NCBI GenBank assembly: GCA_050486405.1
Contig: JBJHDF010000030.1
Location: 1 to 45,515, forward strand
From: JBJHDF01 sp050486405
Lineage (GTDB): Bacteria; Pseudomonadota; Gammaproteobacteria; Pseudomonadales; Cellvibrionaceae
Length of the DNA: 45,515 nt
Direction: 5' to 3'
Shown here: positions 22,883 to 31,172 of the stretch, one piece after another
Layout of the letters: each line of letters begins with the position of its first letter
Numbering within the stretch: the stretch's first letter is position 1
The notes under the pieces: generated by a model
Seen by the model: only the letters and a program-made list of their open reading frames with translations
Databases searched by the model: none
What the model was told of the DNA's origin: nothing
Position numbers and translations under genes: made by a program

Positions 22883-25800
22883 ATGATTCCCAGTATCAGT
22901 CAGACCTCCCCCGTACAGGCCCGCTACCTGGCCTTTATCGACGCCCTGCGCCAGGCGAGCTTCGAAGGCGATCTGAACCCGGACTACGCCAACCGCACGG
23001 TGCTGGCCACGGACAACTCCATCTACCAGTTGCTGCCCCAAGGCGTGCTCTACCCCCGCCACCGCGAAGACCTGGCGCGCATCGCCCGCCTCAGCCAGCA
23101 GCCGGAGTTTCACGATGTCGTGCTGGCTCCCCGGGGCGGCGGCACCGGCACCAACGGCCAGTCCCTCACCGACGGGCTGGTGGTGGACACCTCCCGCTAC
23201 ATGAACCGCATTCTGGAGATCAACGTCGAGGAGCGCTGGGCCCGGGTGGAGTGCGGTGTGGTCAAGGACCAGTTGAACGCCGCCATCGCGCCCCACGGCC
23301 TGTTCTTTGCGCCGGACCTGTCCACCAGCAACCGGGCCACCATCGGCGGCATGATCAACACCGACGCCTCGGGCCAGGGTTCCTGCCTGTACGGCAAGAC
23401 CCGGGACCATGTGCTGGAGCTGCACACGGTGCTGCTGGACGGCAGCCAGTGGCTGTCCCGCCCCCTGGACGAGGAAGAGCTGGCGGCGGCCTGCGACCGG
23501 GACGACCGGGTGGGAGAAATCCACCGGCTGGTGAACGGTATCCAGAAGGAACACGCCGATCTGATCGAGCAGAAATTTCCCAAACTCAATCGCTGTCTGA
23601 CCGGCTACGACCTGGCCCATATCCGCACCCCGGACGGCCGCTTTGACCTGAACAGCGTCCTGTGCGGCAGCGAGGGCACCCTGGGGTTTATCGCCGAAGC
23701 CAAGCTCAACCTGCTGCCCAGGCCCCGGGTATCGGCGCTGGTAAACGTCAACTACCGGGATTTCGACGCCGCCCTGCGCGACGCCACACAACTGATGAAG
23801 GCCGGCCCCACGTCCATCGAAACCGTGGACTCCCGGGTGCTGAATCTGGCCATGGAGGACATCGTCTGGCACAGCGTGGCGGAGTTCTTCCCGCCGGCGC
23901 CGGGCGGGGAAAAGATCCAGGGCATCAATCTGGTGGAATACACCGCCGACTCGGAAGACGAACTGCGGGAAAAAGTGGGCCGACTCACGGCGCAGTTGGA
24001 CAGTGACAGCGGCGGTCGCATCGGCTACAGCCTGGCCTGGGGCAGTGCGGCGGTGAACAAAATCTGGGCCATGCGCAAAAAAGCCGTGGGCCTGCTGGGC
24101 AACACCCAGGGAGAGGCCCGCCCCATTCCCTTTGTGGAAGACACCGCCGTGCCACCGGAGCACCTGGCGGACTTTATCGCCCGTTTTCGCCAGTTGCTGG
24201 ACGAGCGCGGCCTGAGCTACGGCATGTTCGGCCATGTGGATGCCGGCGTACTGCACGTGCGGCCCGCCATCGACATGAAAGACCCCAAACAGGAAACCCT
24301 GATCCGCGAAGTCACCGATCAGGTGGTGGCGCTGGTGCATCACTACGGCGGCCTGCTCTGGGGCGAACACGGCAAGGGCGTGCGCTCGGAATACTCCCCC
24401 CGGTTCTTTGGCGAACTCTATCCCCAGTTGCAGCGCATCAAGGCGGCGTTCGACCCGCACAACCAGCTCAACCCGGGCAAGATCGCCACCCCCAACGACA
24501 ACACCGAACTGTTCAGCATCGACGGCGTGACCACCCGGGGCCAGGAAGACCGGAAGATTCCCGTGCAGGTGTGGCAGGGTTACAGCGAGGGCATGCACTG
24601 CAACGGCAATGGCCTGTGCTACAACTGGAACCCCAACGACGCCATGTGCCCCTCCTGGAAAGCCACCCGCGAACGGGTGCACTCACCCAAGGGACGCGCC
24701 TCTCTGATGCGCGAGTGGCTCAAGCAGTTGAGCGAGCGGGGTGTGGACCCGCTGCAGGAAACCACAGCCCTGCGCCAGCGCGGTTTTCTGCGCAGCCTGC
24801 CGATGCGGGTGCGCAATAGCTGGCAGAAAAAACGCGGCGCCTACGATTTTTCCCACGAGGTGCACGATGCCATGGCCGGCTGCCTGGCCTGCAAGTCCTG
24901 CGTCGGCCAGTGCCCCATCAAGGTGGACGTACCGGAGTTTCGCAGCAAGTTTCTCGAACTGTACCACAGCCGCTATCTGCGACCGCTGAAGGACTACCTG
25001 ATCGGCGGTCTGGAGTTTGTGATACCGGCACTGGCGCGGGTGCCCTGGCTGTACAACGGAATGATGAAACCGCGTTTTATGCAACGCCTGCTGGCGCACT
25101 CGGTGGGCATGGTGGACAGCCCGCTGCTGAGCGGTATCTCGCTGGAAAAAGCGCTGCAGCAACTGGGCGTGCGCTACGCGTCCATTGCCAATATCGACAC
25201 ACTGAGCGACGAGCAACGGCAAAAGGCCGTCATCATGGTGCAGGATGCTTTCACCAGTTATTTTGAAACGCAAGTGGTACTCGACAGCCTGACGCTGTTG
25301 CAAAAACTCGGTTTTACCCCGCTGCTGGCGCCCTTCAAGGCCAACGGCAAACCCCTGCACGTACACGGTTTTCTCAAGCGCTTTGGCCGCACCGCCACCG
25401 CCAACGCCCGCATGCTCAATGAACTGGCGGGCACCGGCATTCCCCTGGTGGGTCTGGAACCGTCCATGACCCTGGCCTACCGCAGCGAATACCGCAAGGC
25501 GCTGGGCGACGAGGCGCCGCCGGTACAACTGCTGCAGGAATGGCTGGCGCAACAACGCGAACAACTGGAATCCCGCGCCAGGGATTTCACACCGGCGACC
25601 TATTCACTGCTCCCCCATTGCACGGAAAAAACCAACGCCCCGGCCGCCGTCAACAACTGGCAACAGGTATTTGCTGCTTTAGGACTGGAGTTGTCCGTAA
25701 TCGACACCGGCTGTTGCGGCATGGCCGGCACCTACGGCCACGAAGCGACCAACGTGGAAACCTCAAAAGCCATCTATAAACTGTCCTGGGAAGCGGTGGT

Positions 25801-25948
25801 GAACGATCCGGAACGCAAGGGCCTACTGACCGCCACCGGCTACTCCTGCCGCTGTCAGGCGAAACGCATGGACGATAAAAGCCTGCCGCATCCGGTGCAG
25901 ATACTGTTAGCGACTTACACGCATTCAAAGGGAAGCGAACGTGGATAA
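22883..25948 (+). CDS. ydiJ: FAD/Fe-S D-2-hydroxyacid dehydrogenase, YdiJ-like
   Basis: The start at 22883 (MIPSISQTSPVQARYLAFI) gives 1021 residues, nearly the length of E. coli YdiJ. Domains in order: FAD-binding domain of the PCMH type (~50-280, APRGGGTGTNGQSL and IGGMINTDASGQGS), FAD-oxidase C-terminal domain (~290-560, ending FDPHNQLNPGKIATP), a ferredoxin-like cluster motif CLACKSCVGQCP (~667-678), and a C-terminal Cys-rich domain with HCTEKTN, TGCCGMAGTYGHE and SCRCQ. YdiJ-type enzymes oxidise D-2-hydroxyglutarate or related D-hydroxyacids and pass electrons to the membrane. One polypeptide combines what glycolate oxidase splits into subunits. Confidence 0.92.
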   Translation: MIPSISQTSPVQARYLAFIDALRQASFEGDLNPDYANRTVLATDNSIYQLLPQGVLYPRHREDLARIARLSQQPEFHDVVLAPRGGGTGTNGQSLTDGLVVDTSRYMNRILEINVEERWARVECGVVKDQLNAAIAPHGLFFAPDLSTSNRATIGGMINTDASGQGSCLYGKTRDHVLELHTVLLDGSQWLSRPLDEEELAAACDRDDRVGEIHRLVNGIQKEHADLIEQKFPKLNRCLTGYDLAHIRTPDGRFDLNSVLCGSEGTLGFIAEAKLNLLPRPRVSALVNVNYRDFDAALRDATQLMKAGPTSIETVDSRVLNLAMEDIVWHSVAEFFPPAPGGEKIQGINLVEYTADSEDELREKVGRLTAQLDSDSGGRIGYSLAWGSAAVNKIWAMRKKAVGLLGNTQGEARPIPFVEDTAVPPEHLADFIARFRQLLDERGLSYGMFGHVDAGVLHVRPAIDMKDPKQETLIREVTDQVVALVHHYGGLLWGEHGKGVRSEYSPRFFGELYPQLQRIKAAFDPHNQLNPGKIATPNDNTELFSIDGVTTRGQEDRKIPVQVWQGYSEGMHCNGNGLCYNWNPNDAMCPSWKATRERVHSPKGRASLMREWLKQLSERGVDPLQETTALRQRGFLRSLPMRVRNSWQKKRGAYDFSHEVHDAMAGCLACKSCVGQCPIKVDVPEFRSKFLELYHSRYLRPLKDYLIGGLEFVIPALARVPWLYNGMMKPRFMQRLLAHSVGMVDSPLLSGISLEKALQQLGVRYASIANIDTLSDEQRQKAVIMVQDAFTSYFETQVVLDSLTLLQKLGFTPLLAPFKANGKPLHVHGFLKRFGRTATANARMLNELAGTGIPLVGLEPSMTLAYRSEYRKALGDEAPPVQLLQEWLAQQREQLESRARDFTPATYSLLPHCTEKTNAPAAVNNWQQVFAALGLELSVIDTGCCGMAGTYGHEATNVETSKAIYKLSWEAVVNDPERKGLLTATGYSCRCQAKRMDDKSLPHPVQILLATYTHSKGSERG

Positions 25949-25956
25949 TCGGGAGG

Positions 25957-26508
25957 TCAGAAGTTTGGCAAGACTCTGTTTATCCAGCAAGTCAGCAATC
26001 GGCTTGTTTCTGCTTCGAGTGACGGATCCCTGCATTCGATCTGCTTAACGCACTCTTCCGACTTGGCGTACCAACTGACCACTCTTCGAGAGAGCAACAA
26101 TACACCAACCACAATCGCCATCTTTACAGGTCCCTGACTCACCGCAGCCACTACGCCCGCCATGCCTCCCAGAACCGCAATAGTGCCACTAAGCAGCGCC
26201 AGGTACATATTCGATCTGATTATGGGCTTGAGAGCATCAATCGCTCGCTGAGTGTCGATAACCGAATATTTGGCCAGATATTGGTCCAGCGATTTTTTGC
26301 CATATACAATAATGGCCATATGACAGGCTGAACAAACGAGAAATACCTCGAATGAAATACCAACCAAAATATGAAAAGACTTGGGTGTTCCACCAAAGTA
26401 GAGGGCGAGGATAAACCCAAGCCCCACACCCAGCATCAACAACCATGCCATCGGTGTTTTGAACTCTCTCCTTGGCGGAGCATTGGGCGGCTTATAGGGA
26501 TTTTCCAT
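25957..26508 (-). CDS. multi-pass membrane protein, unknown function
   Basis: A 183-residue protein with a Pro-rich cytoplasmic start (ENPYKPPNAPP) and about four membrane helices in pairs (~22-40, ~48-68, ~100-118, ~125-142). ENPYxPP starts are common in small inner-membrane proteins of unknown role. ATG 26508 overlaps the stop codon of the GNAT gene upstream (TGATG), a sign of translational coupling. A GTG one codon earlier is possible. No family recognised. It ends 8 bp from the convergent ydiJ stop codon. Confidence 0.6.
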   Translation of the reverse strand: MENPYKPPNAPPRREFKTPMAWLLMLGVGLGFILALYFGGTPKSFHILVGISFEVFLVCSACHMAIIVYGKKSLDQYLAKYSVIDTQRAIDALKPIIRSNMYLALLSGTIAVLGGMAGVVAAVSQGPVKMAIVVGVLLLSRRVVSWYAKSEECVKQIECRDPSLEAETSRLLTCWINRVLPNF

Positions 26509-27143
26509 CACACTCTCAGCTCATACAACGCCGCCACAGGATCCGAGGCGATGGCGTGTACCGGCGACTCGAACTCACCGAGTTTGGTGAAGCCGCAGCG
26601 CTCGTAGAAACCGGACGCCTGGACCATATTGACCTCGACAATGAGTCGTTCCAGGCCGTGTTGACGGCAGTCATCAGCAAACTCCGACACCAGCCGGCGA
26701 CCAACGCCCTGCCCCCGGTGTGCAGCGCCAATTACAAACAGATTGATTTCGCTGGCGCCGCGCTTTTCCACCTGATGGCGATTGATCTCGTGGCGGTTGA
26801 ATCGGCCAATAACGGCAAACTTCTCGCGCAGTCCCATGCCGGAAATAAAAAGCAGCTTTCGGAGAAAGCCCATACTGACAACAAAGCGGCGCCAGCCGGA
26901 CGTGCTTTGCGGCCGGCGCTCGTTCCACCCGAACAGAAAGCCCACCACCCGACCCTTGTCTTCCAGCACTCTCATATGATTGCTGGAAATCACGGAACCG
27001 TAGGTGTAGAGATGTCGGGTAACCCGGGCCAGTTCGGGGGGCTGCAGATTCCTGGTAAAGTTCCAGGCTTCTTCCACCAGCGCTTCACATGCCGGAAAGT
27101 CCCCCGTCCGATAATCCCGGATGTGGGCTGCACTGTCTTCCAT
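26508..27143 (-). CDS. GNAT-family N-acetyltransferase
   Basis: A 211-residue protein. The acetyl-CoA binding motif is INLFVIGAAHRGQGVGRRLV, with the R-G-Q-G-V-G loop at residues 143-148. The last strands fit GNAT motif B (IVEVNMVQASGFYERCGF). The N-terminal half has the usual acceptor-site strands. The substrate is unknown. The gene is followed with stop/start overlap by the small membrane protein gene, so the two are probably co-expressed. Confidence 0.85.
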   Translation of the reverse strand: MEDSAAHIRDYRTGDFPACEALVEEAWNFTRNLQPPELARVTRHLYTYGSVISSNHMRVLEDKGRVVGFLFGWNERRPQSTSGWRRFVVSMGFLRKLLFISGMGLREKFAVIGRFNRHEINRHQVEKRGASEINLFVIGAAHRGQGVGRRLVSEFADDCRQHGLERLIVEVNMVQASGFYERCGFTKLGEFESPVHAIASDPVAALYELRV

Positions 27144-27188
27144 GGTTGTTCTCCTATTAACCCGGGACTAGAGCTGAGACCGAGTCCT

Positions 27189-27581
27189 TCAGGCTTCCGG
27201 CAGCAGCGATGAGTGGTGGCTGATGATCAACCACTGATTGCCCTCGCGTCGGTAAACAAAGGTGTACCGGGCAGTTGCCGAGTGGCCGGTGTTGGCGAAG
27301 TTGAACGTATAGATGCCGGAGTCCACCGCCATATCACCGTCAATATGAATGCGACGGGAATCAATGCGACCGGAAGGGCCTATTTTCAGAAAATCAACAA
27401 AGTAGTCGATCCGCTCTTTCCGGGTCCAACGTGGGATATTGGACAGTGTCGGCAGCAGCACGGCGTCTTCGGCATAATTGGCGGCCACGGCTGCAGGGTC
27501 TCCGCTTTGCAGCGATTGGTTCCAACGGTCAAACAGGGCGGCAATCTGCTCTTCAGTTGCGTTGATTTCGGTAGTATTCAC
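27189..27581 (-). CDS. SnoaL-like/DUF4440 protein
   Basis: About 130 residues in an NTF2-like cone fold: the N-terminal helix phrase EEQIAALFDRWNQSLQSGDP is followed by AANYAEDAVLLPTLS and the strand-rich end YTFVYRREGNQWLIISHHSS. This fits the SgcJ/EcaC subgroup of SnoaL-like proteins. The start is a GTG: codon 27581 has GGGAG six bases upstream, while an earlier GTG at 27593 would add four residues. The biochemical role is unknown in most members. It reads in the same direction as the GNAT gene, 45 bp upstream of it. Confidence 0.72.
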   Translation of the reverse strand: MNTTEINATEEQIAALFDRWNQSLQSGDPAAVAANYAEDAVLLPTLSNIPRWTRKERIDYFVDFLKIGPSGRIDSRRIHIDGDMAVDSGIYTFNFANTGHSATARYTFVYRREGNQWLIISHHSSLLPEA

Positions 27582-27652
27582 GACAGCTCCCACGGCAAGT
27601 ATTCAAAACCGGGGCATTTTGCAACGAAGCGGCGTCTTGCACAAGCCAAAGG

Positions 27653-28066
27653 TTAATCGAGCATCGGCCTGCCCCGCATCCGCTTGACGTGGCCGCGCTG
27701 CACCTTGGCCTCCAGGCGTTGCCGTTTGGCGGCTCGGGTCGGACGCGTCGGAATGCGACTCTTGCGGGTACGGCGGACGCTGGCGATCAACTGCCGCAGA
27801 CGCTCCAGAGCGTCGCTGATGTTCTTTTCCCGGGTACGGAAACGCTGAGCCTTGATAATCAGCACGCCGTCGGACGAAATACGCTTGTCTCTGCAATCCA
27901 GCAGCCGCTGCTTGAGCTCATCAGGCAGGGAGGAGGCGGGAATATCGAAACGCAGATGTACGGCGCTGGCAACCTTGTTGACGTTCTGACCACCCTTACC
28001 CTGAGCGCGAATGGCGTCGAGTTGGATTTCAGCGTCGGGTATTTCCAGGTCGGGGGGAATAAGCAT
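27653..28066 (-). CDS. arfB: alternative ribosome-rescue factor / peptidyl-tRNA hydrolase ArfB
   Basis: A 137-residue protein with the peptidyl-hydrolase GGQ at residues 25-27 (AIRAQGKGGQNVNKVAS). It ends in a basic tail (RAAKRQRLEAKVQRGHVKRMRGR) that in ArfB/YaeJ enters the empty mRNA channel of stalled ribosomes. It frees peptides from non-stop ribosomes. The ATG directly abuts the TAA of rseC, so it is probably the last gene of the rpoE operon, an arrangement that could tie ribosome rescue to envelope stress. Confidence 0.92.
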   Translation of the reverse strand: MLIPPDLEIPDAEIQLDAIRAQGKGGQNVNKVASAVHLRFDIPASSLPDELKQRLLDCRDKRISSDGVLIIKAQRFRTREKNISDALERLRQLIASVRRTRKSRIPTRPTRAAKRQRLEAKVQRGHVKRMRGRPMLD

Positions 28067-28528
28067 TTACTGCGCTAGCTGCACCGGTTCGGCAGCATCG
28101 TCCATCAGCACCGGCTGCAGGCGGTTGTCATTGCGGGTCAACCAGGCCCGCCAGCGCACATAGGCGGCACCCAGCAGCAGGCCAACCACGGCCCCGAGAA
28201 TGGCCAGGCCCTCGCTGCCGAACTCCCGATGCGCCAGAGCGGCGCCGGCGATCATGGCCAGCAATGGCAGAAAGTACACAAACAGGGAACCCTTGACCAC
28301 CACGTCTTCCGGTATGCCGATGCGCACCTGGTCGCCGGGCTGAAAGAGGGCCGGGTCACGGCCTTCGAGCAACACCCGCAGGTAACTGGTGCGGCCAAGC
28401 AAGCGGGCCATCAGGCTTTGGCCGCAACCCTTTTCCGCTGCGCAGCTGCCGCAGGTGGAACGCTGGATGGTTTCCACCCAGATACCATCTGCTTCCACAG
28501 ACACTACCTTGCCGGTTTCGATGATCAT
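28067..28528 (-). CDS. rseC: SoxR-reducing/RseC-family membrane protein
   Basis: A 153-residue protein with three N-terminal cysteines (C26, C29, C35 in STCGSCAAEKGC), an OB-like region up to ~75, and two membrane helices (~82-100, ~107-125). RseC proteins influence sigma-E and act in SoxR reduction in enterics; the cysteine layout suits redox or Fe-S work. The start overlaps the rseB stop by four bases (ATGA). It belongs to the rpoE-rseA-rseB-rseC operon. Confidence 0.88.
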   Translation of the reverse strand: MIIETGKVVSVEADGIWVETIQRSTCGSCAAEKGCGQSLMARLLGRTSYLRVLLEGRDPALFQPGDQVRIGIPEDVVVKGSLFVYFLPLLAMIAGAALAHREFGSEGLAILGAVVGLLLGAAYVRWRAWLTRNDNRLQPVLMDDAAEPVQLAQ

Positions 28529-29520
28529 GGCGCGCCCACCCGTCTGGACTGGTTCTGGCCGGAATTCGTGGCGGCAATGTTCTGGCTGACCCGTTCAGCA
28601 ACTGCCACAGGCACTTCGCCCACCACCGTGACACGGTATTCCCGGTTGTCACGATTGACCAGCCCCATGTAGGCATTGGTGGCGCCGCGCTGGGCGTAGC
28701 CCTCCACGGAAATAGGCCCGGTGTTGGGTTCCAGGAACACTGAAAAAGCGGCCAGACCGTCGGTGTACATCAGCATGTCAGTGTGCTCTCTGACCTGCTG
28801 CTGGCCGGCAAAGGCAAAACCTGGCGGCACCCAGCCCAGCCGCCAATGTTCGGGCTCTCCCGGCTCTGTCAGATTACAGCCGGACAGGTGGGGGTTGGCC
28901 ACCCGATGGCGGCGAGCCACCGGCTCCAAAAGAAGGTCATCAAGGGGAGGGTCCAACTGCAACTCGACAAACTGGAACCGCTCCACCACCAGCTGCTCCT
29001 GCTCGTCCAACAGCAGAGATTTCAACAGCAGACCCGTTTCCGGATCAATAAACAAAACGTAACCGTAACGATGGGGGTCTCGAGGTTTAACAAGCAGGGC
29101 CACGGTCAGACGTGCAGCAACACGATCCACACCCACCACGTCAAACTGATAGAACTGTTCCAGATCGGCAAACCGCTCACCGGCCTGGGTGAGCCGGCCC
29201 TGCAGCATCATGCTGCCCATGGAGGCGCAGTCCACGGATTTACCGTGGCGTACCACTTCGCGCTCCGGGCCGCTGAGATAGCGCAAACGCTCGTAGCGCA
29301 CACCATCTTCCACCCAGTGTGTCACCCGGAAAGTTTCCAGGGAACTGCCGTGTTGATAAGTGAAGGAGCCCTGATAATTGAGGCCCGAGGCCTTGCTGGC
29401 CAGGGTTTGCAAAAGCTCACGGGGACCGGGCGGCTCGGCCCCTAGGGGCTGCACCACCAGCGCGAGAAGCCCCGGCAGCACATAGCGGCCGAGGCGACGC
29501 AGAATCGTAGATAACACCAT
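28525..29520 (-). CDS. rseB: sigma-E regulatory protein RseB (MucB)
   Basis: A 331-residue periplasmic protein with a signal peptide cleaved near residue 28 (VVQPLGA-EPP). The N-terminal domain has LNYQGSFTYQHGSSLETFRV, the LolA-like fold start typical of RseB/MucB. The C-terminal domain contains NLTEPGEPEHWRLGWVPPGF. RseB binds RseA in the periplasm, shields it from protease DegS and senses mislocalised LPS or lipoproteins. It lies 6 bp after rseA and overlaps rseC. Confidence 0.93.
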   Translation of the reverse strand: MVLSTILRRLGRYVLPGLLALVVQPLGAEPPGPRELLQTLASKASGLNYQGSFTYQHGSSLETFRVTHWVEDGVRYERLRYLSGPEREVVRHGKSVDCASMGSMMLQGRLTQAGERFADLEQFYQFDVVGVDRVAARLTVALLVKPRDPHRYGYVLFIDPETGLLLKSLLLDEQEQLVVERFQFVELQLDPPLDDLLLEPVARRHRVANPHLSGCNLTEPGEPEHWRLGWVPPGFAFAGQQQVREHTDMLMYTDGLAAFSVFLEPNTGPISVEGYAQRGATNAYMGLVNRDNREYRVTVVGEVPVAVAERVSQNIAATNSGQNQSRRVGAP

Positions 29521-29526
29521 GGGTTG

Positions 29527-30183
29527 TCAGTCTTCTTCGGTCAATACTACCCGGGCAAAGGGTAACATACCCTGACTGCTGTTGAGCGCGGCGTGATCGG
29601 CGTGTTCCTCGAACAATATGTGCAGGTAATCCACCAGCTCACGAGTGGCTTCCTGATGGCTGGCCCGGAGGGGAACGAAGATGACCTGCTGCTCCGCGGG
29701 GCGCTGGAGATAGCCCGGCTCGGCACTGACAGTGCGGGCCGAAAGTGGGGGGGGCTGATAGCCAGCGGGCAGGGAAACAGCGGGGGAGCGTACAGGTTGG
29801 GATTGGGCGGTCTGCGTCACTTCGGGGGCCGGCGCCAGAGTGTCATAATATTGCACCCCCATAATGGCTACTGTCGCCACCGAAGCGGCCACGGCCATCT
29901 GACCCAGGCGCTGCATCCACCGGGGCCTGCGGCCGGTTTGCAGATCGCCCTCTCGCTGCATGGCGGCGCTGACCCGGGCGGCGAAGTCTCCCGCCTGCAG
30001 GTTCGCCGGCAAGTCATTGCGTATGGCGGCACCCATCAACTGATAACGGTGCCACACGGCTTTGACTTCGGGGTCGCTTTCGCTGGCCTTGAGCAGCCGC
30101 TGCAGTTCCAGTTCGGCGGCCTGGTCGTCCGCCAATGCCGACAGCGATTCTGCCAGTGGGTGATGTGGGGAACGCTCTGTCAT
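29527..30183 (-). CDS. rseA: anti-sigma-E factor RseA (MucA)
   Basis: A 218-residue single-pass membrane protein. The cytoplasmic N-terminus has ESLSALADDQAAELELQRLL and WHRYQLMGAAIRND, the sigma-binding helices of RseA/MucA. One membrane segment follows (~90-107, MAVAASVATVAIMGVQYY), then a Pro/Gln-rich periplasmic part. It holds RpoE at the membrane until cleaved by DegS and RseP. The gap to rpoE is 145 bp, longer than usual in this operon, and contains no gene. Confidence 0.93.
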   Translation of the reverse strand: MTERSPHHPLAESLSALADDQAAELELQRLLKASESDPEVKAVWHRYQLMGAAIRNDLPANLQAGDFAARVSAAMQREGDLQTGRRPRWMQRLGQMAVAASVATVAIMGVQYYDTLAPAPEVTQTAQSQPVRSPAVSLPAGYQPPPLSARTVSAEPGYLQRPAEQQVIFVPLRASHQEATRELVDYLHILFEEHADHAALNSSQGMLPFARVVLTEED

Positions 30184-30328
30184 TGTGAGTTTCGCCTCAG
30201 TGATCGACTTCGCTATGCTACACAGACCGGGCCTTGCAGAAAAGGTTCACGGCTTCGGCACATTTCCTTTACTTTATTTAACACATTTTAACGACTCTGT
30301 TTCCACCCGATATCACGGGCAATACCGC

Positions 30329-30919
30329 TCAAAAATCATCCACCAGGGGCTTGATACGCCGGTCTATGGCTTCCCGGGCCCGGAATATCCGGGAGCGCAC
30401 CGTACCCACGGGGCAGTCCATGATGGCCGCAATGTCCTCATAGCTCAACCCCTCCATTTCGCGCAGGGTAACGGCGGTGCGCAGGTCCTCCGGCAGGTCG
30501 CGCACTGCCTGGTCCACGGTGGCCTGGAGTTCATCGCGCAGCAGACTGTGTTCGGGAGTATCCACGTCCTTGAGGGCTTCACTGCCGCCGTAGAATTCGG
30601 CGTCCTCCACCTCCACATCGCTGGCGGGGGGACGGCGGTTGCGCGCCACCAGGTGGTTCTTGGCGGTATTGATGGCGATGCGGTAGAGCCAGGTGTAAAA
30701 GGCGCTGTCGCCGCGAAACCTGCCCAGGGCCCGGTAGGCCTTGATAAATGCTTCCTGGGCCACGTCCTGCACCTCGGCGTGATCCCGCACATAGCGCCCG
30801 ATAATGGCAAATATCTTGTGCTGGTACTTGATCACCAACAAGTCAAACGCGCGCTTATCGCCTTTTTGTACCCGCTCTACCAGTTGCTGATCTGTATCCT
30901 GCGCGTTTGGCGCCGTCAT
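30329..30919 (-). CDS. rpoE: RNA polymerase sigma factor RpoE (AlgU/sigma-E)
   Basis: A 196-residue ECF sigma factor. Region 2 is DLLVIKYQHKIFAIIGRYV with DVAQEAFIKAYRAL, and the region 2.4 -10 helix contains FYTWLYRIAINTAKNHL. Region 4 is LREMEGLSYEDIAAIMDCPVGTVRSRIFRAREAI, the helix-turn-helix that reads the GAACTT -35. It drives the envelope-stress regulon. The gene lies divergent from nadB and carries a sigma-E-type promoter upstream, implying autoregulation. Confidence 0.95.
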   Translation of the reverse strand: MTAPNAQDTDQQLVERVQKGDKRAFDLLVIKYQHKIFAIIGRYVRDHAEVQDVAQEAFIKAYRALGRFRGDSAFYTWLYRIAINTAKNHLVARNRRPPASDVEVEDAEFYGGSEALKDVDTPEHSLLRDELQATVDQAVRDLPEDLRTAVTLREMEGLSYEDIAAIMDCPVGTVRSRIFRAREAIDRRIKPLVDDF

Positions 30920-31032
30920 TCTTTAACCCCCAAGCATCCTCCCGACGTCGGAAGGCATTTTTATCGGCAGTGGCATTATCCGGTACGCCCGGCGCCCGTG
31001 GCAACCAGTGATCAGCGACACACCGCCCGCTT

Positions 31033-31060
31033 TCAAGACCCTGCGCACCGGCAAAAGTTC
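31033..31060 (-). promoter_or_regulatory. sigma-E-type promoter for rpoE
   Basis: On the minus strand GAACTT (31060-31055) and TCTTGA (31038-31033) are 16 bases apart, matching the known GAACTT-N16-TCnnA pattern. It lies about 115 bases ahead of the rpoE start codon, giving the operon positive autoregulation. Confidence 0.7.
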
Positions 31061-31172
31061 TACCTGAATCCGTGGCCCCAGTGTGGATACATGGCACACT
31101 TCAACCACCGAAATGGAGTCGCGGATTCAGGTTTACTATACTGTGGGGCCGTTCCCGAGTGAAACAAGCGGC

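Noticed and set aside
22322..24682. 786-codon frame antisense to the MAPEG gene and ydiJ
   Set aside because: It spans two confirmed genes and their gap, and has typical shadow composition.
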